From Rhizobium chutanense (GTDB taxonomy: Bacteria; Pseudomonadota; Alphaproteobacteria; Rhizobiales; Rhizobiaceae): 56,925 nt of DNA. The first letter of the stretch is position 1. Each line of letters starts with the position of its first letter. Below the pieces are notes generated by a model, which saw only the letters and a program-made list of their open reading frames with translations, had not been told where the DNA came from and did not search any database. Of this stretch, positions 32,946-41,227 are shown in pieces. The position numbers were made by a program, and so were the translations under genes. Location of the stretch: assembly GCF_002531935.1 (NCBI RefSeq), contig NZ_NWSV01000034.1, forward strand, positions 1 through 56,925. The letters run 5' to 3'.

Positions 32946-34034
32946 TCAGCGTTCGATGACGAGATCGCTGAGCGGTTTCGAGCAGCAGGGAAGGAACATG
33001 CCGGCGTCGATCTCGCGTTGCCGGATACCTCCATTATGGTTCATCTCCACCGAGCCGGAGACAAGCTTCGACTTGCAGGTCCCACAGACCCCGTTCGAGC
33101 AGGAGGAGGGCAGGCGGACGCTGCCTTTCTTTGCCGCTGAAAGCACGGTCTGGTCTGACGGGACTGCCAATGTCTTGTTCTGTTTCGAGAATTCGACCTG
33201 GAAAGTCCTCGTCGTCGGCTGCGCTTCGACGTCGAGGCCTGGCTCGTCGATGACCGCGGCGTCGAAGCTCTCTTCGATATAGTTTTCTGCCGGGACGCCG
33301 AGAGCCGCCGTGATCGAACGCGCCGCCGCCATGAACGGCGCGGGACCGCAGCACATGACGACGCGTTCGGCGATGTCGGGAACGGCAAGCTTGAGGAATT
33401 CCGGCGAGATCCGGCCGGTCAGCCCTGGCCATGATAATTCGCCGGCGACCGTCTCGGGAAGAAACTGGAGACGCAGTCCCTTCATCCTCGCTGCGAGCCC
33501 CGAAAGGTCATGGCGAAAGATCAGATCGGCAGGCGTTCTCGCCGCGTGCAGGAAGACGATGTCCGACGCTTCGTAGCGGTCTGCCAGGTCACGTGTGATC
33601 GACATGACGGGCGTGATACCCGAGCCTCCGGAGAGCAGCAGAAGTTTGATCTTCTCGCCCTTGGGCCGGATGAAATGACCAAGCGGTCCCTGCCCCTTGA
33701 CGGTCATGCCTGGCGCCATGTGGTCGTGGAGCCAGTTCGATATCCTGCCGCCGGGCACGCGTTTGACCGTCACCGTAAAGGCGTTGCTTCGATGGGGCGA
33801 TGAGGAGATGCTGTAGCATCGCGCCTCGCCATCCGAACCCGTCGGGAAGTCGAACAGAAAGTACTGGCCGGCATCGAAGTGGAAATGCTTGCCTTCGGAC
33901 GAGGCGAACGTGAAGCTTTTCACGTCATGCGTCTCCTGATGGACGTCCTGACAGACGAGGGTCTCGTCAGTCTCCCGATCCCAGACCTGCTGTGCGCTCT
34001 GACCTAGACGCATGGATGTGAGATCAATACCCAT
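32946..34034 (-). CDS. Rieske oxygenase reductase component (FAD/NAD + C-terminal 2Fe-2S ferredoxin)
   Basis: A 362-residue GbcB-like electron-transfer protein: FAD domain (residues about 30-130, with GQYFLFDFPTGSDGEARCYS), NAD domain (about 135-250, LLLLSGGSGITPVMSI; MCCGPAPFMAAA), and a plant-type ferredoxin domain at the C-terminus with ligands in SSCSNGVCGTCKSKLVSG and a late FLPCCSKPLSD. It feeds electrons from NAD(P)H to the Rieske oxygenase encoded just upstream, whose stop it overlaps by 11 bases. ATG at 34034 is chosen from that overlap; ATG at 34013 (MRLGQSAQQVWD) is an alternative. Confidence 0.93.
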   Translation of the reverse strand: MGIDLTSMRLGQSAQQVWDRETDETLVCQDVHQETHDVKSFTFASSEGKHFHFDAGQYFLFDFPTGSDGEARCYSISSSPHRSNAFTVTVKRVPGGRISNWLHDHMAPGMTVKGQGPLGHFIRPKGEKIKLLLLSGGSGITPVMSITRDLADRYEASDIVFLHAARTPADLIFRHDLSGLAARMKGLRLQFLPETVAGELSWPGLTGRISPEFLKLAVPDIAERVVMCCGPAPFMAAARSITAALGVPAENYIEESFDAAVIDEPGLDVEAQPTTRTFQVEFSKQNKTLAVPSDQTVLSAAKKGSVRLPSSCSNGVCGTCKSKLVSGSVEMNHNGGIRQREIDAGMFLPCCSKPLSDLVIER

Positions 34035-35277
34035 GGGCGCGCATCCGGTCGATGTACCAGGTGGCGAACTTGTCGAGGTTCGTCTCGGAGAAACGGGAAT
34101 AGGGACCCGGCTGATAGGCGGGGTCGAGAGCGCCGGCGTGGGAGCGGGCGACGAGGTCCGCGTCCTGATCCGTCGTTGCCACCCAGACATCCGTCAGCTT
34201 GTCGAGGTCGTAATCGACCCCTTCGACGGCGTCCTTGTGCACCAGCCATTTGGTCCTGACCAGCGTCTTGCCGGCCGAGAGCGGGATGACGGTTGCCACG
34301 ACCGCATGGTCGCCCATGAAGTGGTTCCAGCTGTTATGACCCCAGAGATGGGTGTCGCCGAGATCTTTGCGGGTCATCTGCCCGAGAAGCTTGGAGGATG
34401 CGGCGGTGGCGTCGTGGGTCTGGGATTCGCCGGCGCCCGATATGATCAGCCGCTGCGTGCGGAAGTTCGTGGCGCAGTCGGTGAGCTGTTCGACGGCAGC
34501 CGAGGGGAAACCGTCGGCCTCCCATGCCTGCGTGCGTTCTTCGTAAAGCCGGAAATGCTCCTCTGCCTGCTCACGGTCTTCCGGGCTCAGCGTTTCGGGA
34601 TCGAAGCCGAAGTCGAGATCGACGAAGGAGACGCAGAGTTCCGGATGATTGGCGGAGCAGTGATAGCACTCGCGGTTGTTCTCCATCGTCAGCTTCCAGT
34701 TGCCGTCCTCGATGACGTCGGTCTGGTGCGCGATCTTGGCATTGCGGATGTCGTAGGGAGCGAGGCGCTCGACCATCGCCTGCTCGAGGCCGGCAATGTC
34801 CTCGGGCGGATTATCGGACAGGCAGACGTAAATCAGACCGCCGATCGATTTGAAGGTGACCGGCTTCAGGCCGTGGCAGTCCTTGTCGAAATCCTTGCCC
34901 ATATGAGGGGCGTAGCTGAGTTCGCCCGTCAGTTCATAGGTCCAGGTGTGGTAGGGACAGACGAGCTTCGAAACGATCGTCTTGCCCGGATTGAGAAGGC
35001 GGGAGCCGCGATGGCGGCAGACATTGTGCAGCACGCGGATTTCGCCGTCGTCGTCGCGCAGCAGGATCAGGCTCGTCTTGCCGATATCGATCACCGTGGC
35101 GTCGCCGGGCTCGGCAACATCACAGTCGAGGCCGACGCAGATCCAGTGCTTGTGGAAGAAGACGTCGATGTCTGCTTCGAACACGTCTTCTCTGGTGTAG
35201 AGTCCGGCCGGCAGCGAGTGACCATCGGCACGGGCTTCGAGAAGGGCTGAAATGGAAGATGGAAGCCTGTTTAGCAT
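34024..35277 (-). CDS. Rieske non-heme iron oxygenase, betaine-demethylase type (GbcA/Stc2-like)
   Basis: A 417-residue alpha subunit. Rieske ligands CRHRGS and CPYHTWTYELTG lie at residues about 89-112; the mononuclear-iron helix reads MENNRECYHCSANHPELCVS. The overall plan (short N-terminus, TREDVFEADIDVFFHKHWI, HPEL, long C-terminal domain) matches glycine-betaine and stachydrine (proline betaine) N-demethylases rather than aromatic dioxygenases. The reaction would remove one methyl as formaldehyde. It has AAGAGG 5 bases before the ATG, is divergent from a LysR gene 110 bases away, and heads the oxygenase-reductase-M24 operon. Confidence 0.92.
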   Translation of the reverse strand: MLNRLPSSISALLEARADGHSLPAGLYTREDVFEADIDVFFHKHWICVGLDCDVAEPGDATVIDIGKTSLILLRDDDGEIRVLHNVCRHRGSRLLNPGKTIVSKLVCPYHTWTYELTGELSYAPHMGKDFDKDCHGLKPVTFKSIGGLIYVCLSDNPPEDIAGLEQAMVERLAPYDIRNAKIAHQTDVIEDGNWKLTMENNRECYHCSANHPELCVSFVDLDFGFDPETLSPEDREQAEEHFRLYEERTQAWEADGFPSAAVEQLTDCATNFRTQRLIISGAGESQTHDATAASSKLLGQMTRKDLGDTHLWGHNSWNHFMGDHAVVATVIPLSAGKTLVRTKWLVHKDAVEGVDYDLDKLTDVWVATTDQDADLVARSHAGALDPAYQPGPYSRFSETNLDKFATWYIDRMRAHGY

Positions 35278-35387
35278 GAGAACCTCTTATGTGAGAGTTT
35301 CCCTAGATTGCGCTTGCAGCGCGGGGCTTTCAACGGCATAAAAAATCACGTTCGCATAATCTTTTTTCATGTGAAAGGGCATCCGAG

Positions 35388-36275
35388 ATGCAATTTCGAA
35401 GACGGCTTCCGTCGTTGACCGCACTGGTGACTCTGGAGGCGGTGCTGCGCAGGAAAAGCTTCACCCTGGCGGCGAGCGAACTCGGCGTTACCCAGGCAGC
35501 GGTCAGCCGGCAAATTGCCTCGCTGGAGGAGGAACTCGGCCAGCCGCTGTTCGTGCGCAAGCACCGGGCGATCGAGCCGACGGCGGCATGCATCAGCCTC
35601 GGCGCGACGCTGGCAAAGAGTTTCGCCGATATTGCCGAGAGCGTGGAGGCGATCCAGTCGCGCAGCCAGGACGTGGTGACGATCGGGGCAACCGTTGCAT
35701 TCTCTTCCTTCTGGCTGCTGCCGCGGCTGGCCGAATTCCGCCGGGCCAATCCCGGCATTCTGGTGCGGGTGATATCCCAGGACAGCCCGATCGCCCTGGA
35801 CGGTGGGGAGGTCGATGTGGCGATCCGCTACGGCCTGCCTCCCTTCAGCGACGGGACGGTGATCGCTTCGCGCGGCGACGTCATTTCCCCGGTCTGCTCT
35901 CCGGATTATCTCAGGCGTCGGGGAGATGGTCCGCTCGGCTCGTCGGACGAATTCATCGAAACGGATGTTGTCGACCGTTCCTGGTATAACTGGTCGCAAT
36001 GGGTTGCCCTGACCGGCTCCAGGATCGAGGTCAAGCCGTCGCTGCGGTTCAACCATTATACCGAGAGCGTTGCCGCGGCGCGCGCCGGACAGGGGGTTGC
36101 GCTCGGATGGCGCATGCTGGTCGGCACCTTTCTCGAGGACGGAACCCTGGTGCGCGCTGGGGAAAGCGAGCTTGCCGCGGAAGGGCGTTACAACGTGATC
36201 GTGCCCGTCAAAGCCAAGCGAAGCAACGCCCGCGACCTCGCCGCCGCCTGGTTGACGGCATCGCTGCACGGTTGA
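35388..36275 (+). CDS. LysR-family regulator (GcvA-like), divergent from the Rieske operon
   Basis: A 295-residue LysR regulator. Helix-turn-helix FTLAASELGVTQAAVSRQIA lies at residues about 24-43 in a GcvA-type N-terminus (RRLPSLTALVTLEAVLRR); the effector domain spans about 95-290. It is divergent from the oxygenase operon with a 110-base intergenic region that contains TTTCATGTGAAA-type dyads close to its own start, as expected for a LysR controlling the neighbouring unit. Effector unknown. Confidence 0.9.
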   Translation: MQFRRRLPSLTALVTLEAVLRRKSFTLAASELGVTQAAVSRQIASLEEELGQPLFVRKHRAIEPTAACISLGATLAKSFADIAESVEAIQSRSQDVVTIGATVAFSSFWLLPRLAEFRRANPGILVRVISQDSPIALDGGEVDVAIRYGLPPFSDGTVIASRGDVISPVCSPDYLRRRGDGPLGSSDEFIETDVVDRSWYNWSQWVALTGSRIEVKPSLRFNHYTESVAAARAGQGVALGWRMLVGTFLEDGTLVRAGESELAAEGRYNVIVPVKAKRSNARDLAAAWLTASLHG

Positions 36276-36290
36276 TCGAAAGAGCCAAAG

Positions 36291-37943
36291 TTACAGGCCC
36301 AACCCGGGCGTTGCCGTGCGATGGACGCCCTTGGGAACGAAGGCGAAGCGATCTGCCAGGTCGAGGAAATCGGCAGCCAGGTGAATGACGGAAAGCCACA
36401 TTTCCGTGCCCTGCAGGTTGGGTTCGCCGCCGTCGGCGAAAGGAAATCCTTCGCCGTCCCGCCATCTGTCCAGCGCCCTTGAGATGAGATTGCGCGCAAT
36501 CGCCTCCCCATCGGCGCGCCTGGAGTCGGTCTGGCGGGCAATCAGCAGCAGCGGATGGATCGTATCGAGCAGGTTGCAGGCATTGTATTTCTCGGCAACG
36601 AAACCCTTGTGATTGCGATAGTTCAAGTGAACCGTTTCGAGCGCGGCGTGCGGGTACGGAAGAGCAACGCCGAATTGGGCATAGGTGCCGCGCGTCAGGC
36701 GATAAAAGCCGTTCACCGGCTGCAGCCATCCTTCCCGAGCGGTCGGTTCGCCCCAGAGGCCGGAGACGCTGTCGGCATGCCGGCTCAGCCACTCGAACAG
36801 CGCCTGCCGCGGATGCCGGATGCCGAAATATTTCGCATTGAAGTACGTGGCGGTTCCGATGGCATCGACCACGCTGCCGGCGTGCCAGGCCCTGCTTTGC
36901 CAAGGCAGGGCGCTCAGCCACCGGTCGAGTTCCCCAGCGTCGAGCCGAACGGCCTGGACAGGTTGCCGCGGGCTGGAGCCGAGCAGTTCCAGCGCATATC
37001 CAACCGAAAGGACGTTGTAGAGCGCCTTGGGATCATCCCTCAGGGCCCTGTCCGGCACGCGCGCATGCTCTTCCGGAAACAGGCCGGTCTCAGGTTCCTG
37101 TAGATTTTGCAGACGCTCGATGGTCTCCGACGGTTCGATGTCCGGCGGCAGGCTGCCGAAGCCGGCGGCAATTTCGATCGCGTCGCACAGATGCCGGATC
37201 GCCGGCCTGCTGATGCCGTCCGCTTCCAGCGATTCATAATTTCCCTCTGTTCTCCATCGCGCAAGAATATCCGGCCATTGTTCTCGTGCCTTCTGCCCGA
37301 GCTTGAGCAATTGATCTTCGGTGCCGCCCATGCCGGATTTCCCGGCGGCCGAACCCCGGCTTCGCAACACCCGGGCGGGAACACCGCCGGCAATCGCCAT
37401 CGCGGGAATATTCCCGGTGACAACAGCCCCGGCGGCGATCACGGCGCCATTTCCTATCGTCGCGCCATCGAGGATCACGCAATTGGCGCCGATCCACACA
37501 TCGTCACCGATCGTGATGCCGATGCTGACGACACCCTGGCGATGTATGGGAATATCTGGGTCGTCGAAGCCGTGATTGAAGCCGACGATCGACGCATGCG
37601 AAGCAATGCGCACGCCATTGCCGCAGGTCACCTTGCCGGAAACGCAGGCGTAAGGATTGATGGAACAATCGTCACCGAGGATCACGTCGCCGCGCACGAG
37701 CGCGTGCCCTGCGATCCACGACCGCTCGCCCATCGTCAGGCTTTCGGCGAAGATGGCGGCATTCTCGGCGACGTAGGACGTTTCGGCAAGATTTGCATCG
37801 GATGATCGCCTGAGGTCCGCCTTGCGGGCCAGATGGGCCGGGTGACGGAGGTCCGCCACAATGCGTTCCCAGGTCAGATATTGAAGCCGGCGCGCTTCGC
37901 TTTCTTCGCCCGCCGATGGCTGCGGGCTGTTGGCGTGATCCAT
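36291..37943 (-). CDS. Hexapeptide acyltransferase fused to a C-terminal alpha-helical barrel-like domain
   Basis: A 550-residue two-part protein. Residues about 45-205 form a left-handed beta-helix with hexapeptide repeats (SWIAGHALVRGDVILGDDCS; IGDDVWIGANCVILDGATIG; NGAVIAAGAVVTGNIPAMAI, ending in the GGVPARVLR tail), with the acceptor-site His in FNHGF. Residues about 250-545 are helical and repeat-like (WLSALPWQSRAWHAGSVVDA; GLWGEPTAREGWLQPVNGFY; LIARQTDSRRADG), resembling alpha/alpha-toroid enzymes. The reading frame is continuous. The start at 37943 (MDHANS) is preferred because GAGGA is spaced 5 bases from it. Substrate unknown, possibly a sugar or polysaccharide O-acetylation. It converges on the LysR gene with a 15-base gap. 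Confidence 0.82.
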   Translation of the reverse strand: MDHANSPQPSAGEESEARRLQYLTWERIVADLRHPAHLARKADLRRSSDANLAETSYVAENAAIFAESLTMGERSWIAGHALVRGDVILGDDCSINPYACVSGKVTCGNGVRIASHASIVGFNHGFDDPDIPIHRQGVVSIGITIGDDVWIGANCVILDGATIGNGAVIAAGAVVTGNIPAMAIAGGVPARVLRSRGSAAGKSGMGGTEDQLLKLGQKAREQWPDILARWRTEGNYESLEADGISRPAIRHLCDAIEIAAGFGSLPPDIEPSETIERLQNLQEPETGLFPEEHARVPDRALRDDPKALYNVLSVGYALELLGSSPRQPVQAVRLDAGELDRWLSALPWQSRAWHAGSVVDAIGTATYFNAKYFGIRHPRQALFEWLSRHADSVSGLWGEPTAREGWLQPVNGFYRLTRGTYAQFGVALPYPHAALETVHLNYRNHKGFVAEKYNACNLLDTIHPLLLIARQTDSRRADGEAIARNLISRALDRWRDGEGFPFADGGEPNLQGTEMWLSVIHLAADFLDLADRFAFVPKGVHRTATPGLGL

Positions 37944-38045
37944 CCTGGTCCTCATTCTCCGGTTCGACCGCCGATCAGCTCTCTGAAGCCGGCGATCCGT
38001 GTTTTGGCAGCATCAGACGTCGTGAACCGTCGGAAAGCAAGACCC

Positions 38046-38175
38046 TCAGACGGCTTGAGCCGTCGGCCGGAACAGGATGTCTTTGATATCGACGTCATCG
38101 AGCGGCATCAGGCAGCATCACGTCGATACGGCCGATTTCGCTGACGGCCGTGTCGATGAGGTGCGACGTTGCTTT
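38046..38175 (-). pseudogene. Internally deleted short-chain dehydrogenase remnant
   Basis: Two SDR pieces lie side by side on minus: SHLIDTAVSEIGRIDVMLPD (the GRIDVLVNNAG-region of an SDR, with the NNAG already lost), then after a frame change DDVDIKDILFRPTAQAV and a stop, the typical C-terminus of YdfG-like SDRs. The catalytic SxnYxxxK centre and the Rossmann glycine motif are missing. It sits between the MFS gene and the acyltransferase fusion; the rest of 37956-38221 shows nothing else. Confidence 0.5.
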
Positions 38176-38221
38176 CGATTCTTTGAGGCACGACGATCTG
38201 CTGTTTTGAGCTTTGGAAGGT

Positions 38222-39412
38222 TCAGCCAGGACGACGACCGGCGAAGGCCGCGAGGACAGCCGAACCTGCGAGCAGGCAGGCGGCCAGCAGGAAGGTGCTC
38301 CACCATCCCGCAGTGTCGAACAACAGGCCGCCGGCCAGAGCGCCGCCGGCGATAGCGAGCTGGATCAGCGCCACTTGCAGCCCGCCTGCCGCTTCCAGTT
38401 CGCCGGGAACGATGGCGGCCATCCAGGTGTTCCAGGCGACCGGAATCGGGGTGGAGAAGAATCCCCACATGGCGAGCAGGAAAGCGGTCGCGGTCGCGAA
38501 CGGCCCGAGTGCGATCAGCAGCAGGGCAAGGATCGCAAGAGCCGCCGGCAATCCGACGAGAACGAGGAGGAGGTAACGGCGGGCGACGAAGCCGATGACG
38601 GAGGTCCCGGCCAGCCCACCGACGCCAAGCCCGAGAAGCACCACGGACAGGACATTCAATTCAAGTCCCGTCACGCCTTCGAGGAAGGGGCGGAGGTAGA
38701 TGGACAATGCGTTCTGGCCGATGAAGGCCAAACCGGTGGCCGCCATTCCGATCGCGAATCTGCGGTTGCGCAGCAGCCCGAATATTCGGGCGACCGACAT
38801 AGTTGATGCCGCGGGCATGCTCGGCAGGACGACGAGTTGCCAGATAAGCCCGGCCATTCCGATCGGCACGGTAATCAGGAACGTGCCGCGCCATCCGATC
38901 AGCCCGCCGAGAAAACTGCCGAGCGGCGCGGCCAGGACGAGCGCGAATGCGGTGCCGCCCTGAAGCAGGGCAATGGCCTTGGGCAGGTCACGGTCCGACG
39001 CCAGGCGTGCCAGAATGGCCGTCGACAGAGACCAGAAGCCGCCGATCGAAATGCCGACCAGGGAGCGCCCGACGAGAAAGACGAAGAAGTTGGGCGCCAG
39101 CGCGACCGCCAGGCTCGAAGCAGCGAGAACCGCGGTGTAGAGCAACACGATCGTCTTCCGGTCGATCTTCGTCAGGATTGCATTGCCGAAAAGGCTGGTG
39201 GCAACCGCAAAGATACCGGACACGGTGATTGCCAGTCCGGCCTGCCCCTCCGATACCGAGAGATCCCCGGCGATTGGGGTCAGGAGGCTCACCGGGAGAA
39301 ATTCCAGCCCCACCAGAAGGAAGGTCAGAAGCGAGAGACAGGTGATCGCGCTCCAGCGGGTCGCCGCGCCGTCTCTCAGCGAGGTCTCATTCAATGTCAG
39401 CTCGATGCTCAT
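38222..39412 (-). CDS. MFS exporter (AraJ/arabinose-efflux type)
   Basis: A 396-residue, 12-helix major facilitator. The loop after helix 2 reads GNAILTKIDRKTIVLLYTAV and the first half contains FLVGRSLVGISIGGFWSLST, as in sugar-efflux/drug exporters. The ATG at 39412 (MSIELTLNETSLRDG) has GGAGA about 8 bases upstream; the frame stays open upstream but runs across the promoter and the divergent gene, so it is not used. It is divergent from a LysR gene (94 bases between starts), its likely regulator. Confidence 0.9.
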   Translation of the reverse strand: MSIELTLNETSLRDGAATRWSAITCLSLLTFLLVGLEFLPVSLLTPIAGDLSVSEGQAGLAITVSGIFAVATSLFGNAILTKIDRKTIVLLYTAVLAASSLAVALAPNFFVFLVGRSLVGISIGGFWSLSTAILARLASDRDLPKAIALLQGGTAFALVLAAPLGSFLGGLIGWRGTFLITVPIGMAGLIWQLVVLPSMPAASTMSVARIFGLLRNRRFAIGMAATGLAFIGQNALSIYLRPFLEGVTGLELNVLSVVLLGLGVGGLAGTSVIGFVARRYLLLVLVGLPAALAILALLLIALGPFATATAFLLAMWGFFSTPIPVAWNTWMAAIVPGELEAAGGLQVALIQLAIAGGALAGGLLFDTAGWWSTFLLAACLLAGSAVLAAFAGRRPG

Positions 39413-39477
39413 GCATGGTCTCCTGTCTAGTACCTGAGAGATAACCGGACTGGTTTTGCGCGAATAGAAGCTATAAT

Positions 39478-39504
39478 TTGAATGTCGTGATGAGGGAGAT
39501 TCAA
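39478..39504. promoter_or_regulatory. Dyad TTGAAT-N15-ATTCAA in the MFS/LysR intergenic region
   Basis: TTGAAT at 39478-39483 and ATTCAA at 39499-39504 are exact reverse complements, ending two bases before the LysR start and just after a TATAAT hexamer at 39472-39477. This is a plausible LysR autoregulatory site overlapping its own ribosome-binding region, or chance. Confidence 0.35.
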
Positions 39505-39506
39505 CA

Positions 39507-40403
39507 ATGCGGCGCGACGAGTTCACCGAAATGCGGGCGTTTCTGGAAGTGGCGCGGGAGCGGAGTTTCACGCGCGCCGCATCGAAGCTGGGGGTCACGC
39601 GCTCGGCGCTCAGCCATACGATCAGCGCGCTCGAAGCACGGCTCGGCATCCGCCTTCTCTCCCGCACGACGCGTGATGTGGCGCCCACGGCGGCCGGCGC
39701 ACGCCTCGTCGAAAGCATTCAACCGCATTTCGAAGGCATCGCAGCGGAGGTCGGCGCCATCAGCGCGCTGCGCGACAAACCCTCGGGTCATATCCGGCTC
39801 GTGTGTCCCGACGATGCCGTCGACCTCGTGTTCCGTCCAAGGCTGCCGGCATTCTTGCGCGACTATCCTGATATCAGCGTGGAACTCATCGTCGATAACG
39901 GTTTCACCAATATCGTCGAGCGCCAGTTCGATGCCGGCGTGCGGCTCGGCGAAGCGATTGCGCGCGACATGGTGGCCGCCCGCATCGGTCCCGATGTCGC
40001 CTACACCGTCGTCGGGTCACCGGAATATTTTGCGGGCCGCGTTGTGCCTGCGGCCCCGCACGACCTGACGGACCACAATTGCGTCAACCTGCGGCTCCCG
40101 ACGTCAGGCGCCCTCTACGCTTGGGAGTTCGAAAAGGACGGCCGCGAGTTCAGCGTTCGGGTGGAGGGCCAGCTGGTGATGAGCAACATCGGACCGGCGA
40201 TCAATGCCGCTCTCGATGGGGTGGGGCTGTCCTATGTGCCGAGAGACCTCGTCCGGCGATATTTGGACAGCGGTCAACTGACGGAAGTGCTGGCGGACTG
40301 GGCGCCGACGTTCCAAGGCTATCATCTCTATTACCCCAGCCGGCGCCATCTATCCCCTGCTTTCTCGGCCTTCGTCGAAACCTTCCGATACCGGCAGAGG
40401 TAG
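39507..40403 (+). CDS. LysR-family regulator, divergent from the MFS exporter
   Basis: A 298-residue LysR regulator of the CrgA/PgrR-like group. Helix-turn-helix FTRAASKLGVTRSALSHTIS at residues about 21-40, followed by RLGIRLLSRTTRDVAPTAAG; effector domain about 90-295. GAGGGAGA precedes the ATG. It should control the divergent MFS gene; effector unknown. A strong hairpin follows the stop. Confidence 0.92.
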   Translation: MRRDEFTEMRAFLEVARERSFTRAASKLGVTRSALSHTISALEARLGIRLLSRTTRDVAPTAAGARLVESIQPHFEGIAAEVGAISALRDKPSGHIRLVCPDDAVDLVFRPRLPAFLRDYPDISVELIVDNGFTNIVERQFDAGVRLGEAIARDMVAARIGPDVAYTVVGSPEYFAGRVVPAAPHDLTDHNCVNLRLPTSGALYAWEFEKDGREFSVRVEGQLVMSNIGPAINAALDGVGLSYVPRDLVRRYLDSGQLTEVLADWAPTFQGYHLYYPSRRHLSPAFSAFVETFRYRQR

Positions 40404-40406
40404 CCC

Positions 40407-40434
40407 CAAGGGGCGCAATCCGCTGCGCCCCTTG
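40407..40434. terminator. Bidirectional hairpin between LysR and SDR genes
   Basis: CAAGGGGCGCA (40407-40417) and TGCGCCCCTTG (40424-40434) form a perfect 11-bp stem with a 6-base loop, 4 bases after the LysR stop and 11 bases from the stop of the convergent SDR gene. The position suits termination in both directions, though T-runs are poor. Confidence 0.68.
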
Positions 40435-40445
40435 CTCGCCGGCGG

Positions 40446-41192
40446 TTATCGAGCGCTGTCGATGATGGCGCCGCCGTCGGCAGCGAGGCTGTAGCCGGTA
40501 ATGAACTGCGAATCCTTGCTGGCAAGGAACAGCACCACCGGCGCAATGTCCTCTTCCGGCGAGCCGAACCGCGCCAGCGCGCTGATCGGCGGAGGGACAT
40601 CTTTTTCTGCAGCGCCCCAGGTGTCGGCGATCGGCAGGACATTGTTCACGGTGATCTTGTCGGCGCCCCATTCGCGTGCCGCCGTGCGGGTCAGCGCGCG
40701 CACCGCCTCCTTGGCCATGTTGTAAGGGCCATAACCAGCCAGTCCGCTGGTGGCGGCCATCGAGCCGAAGTTGATGATCCGGCCTTCTCCGCATTCCCTC
40801 AAGTGCGGATAGCAGGCCTGCATGAAGCTGAGATAGGCGATCGGCCCGGTGTCGAAGTTCCGTTGCAGCTGCTCGACCGAGAGGTCGATGACCGAAGACG
40901 AGACCGCCGAACCATCGAAAGCATTGTTCACGAGAATGTCGATGCGGCCGTAGGCTGCGACGACCTTGTCGACCGCGGCCGTGATCTGATCGGTTTTTCC
41001 GACGTCGCAGACGGCGCCGAGGGCTGCGCCGCCGGCTTCGACGATGTCAGCGACGACACGCTCGACGCCTTCTGATGTGCGTGAGAGAATTGCGACCTTC
41101 GCGCCCTCGGCGGCAAAGAGCTTTGCGGTGGCGCGGCCAATGCCGCGGCTTGCGCCGGTGACGATGGCAACTTTTCCATTGAGGCGACCCAT
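40446..41192 (-). CDS. Short-chain dehydrogenase/reductase (3-oxoacyl-reductase-like)
   Basis: A 248-residue SDR. Cofactor motif VTGASRGIGRATAKL at residues about 11-25, DILVNNAFDGS, and a Ser plus YGPYNMAKEAV (Tyr/Lys of the catalytic set) near residues 155-165; NNVLPIADTWG follows. Arg at ILSRTSEG suggests NADP preference. AAGGAG is spaced 6 bases from the ATG at 41192. It lies downstream of the DoxX-type gene with 35 bases between, likely one unit. Substrate unknown. Confidence 0.92.
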   Translation of the reverse strand: MGRLNGKVAIVTGASRGIGRATAKLFAAEGAKVAILSRTSEGVERVVADIVEAGGAALGAVCDVGKTDQITAAVDKVVAAYGRIDILVNNAFDGSAVSSSVIDLSVEQLQRNFDTGPIAYLSFMQACYPHLRECGEGRIINFGSMAATSGLAGYGPYNMAKEAVRALTRTAAREWGADKITVNNVLPIADTWGAAEKDVPPPISALARFGSPEEDIAPVVLFLASKDSQFITGYSLAADGGAIIDSAR

Positions 41193-41227
41193 TTCTATCT
41201 CCTTGATTGGGGTTGGGGTATCGGACG

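Noticed and set aside
32906..33034. N-terminal extension of the M24 enzyme to an upstream start
   Set aside because: It would overlap the reductase gene and adds residues unlike the family; ATG at 32905 gives the expected N-terminus.
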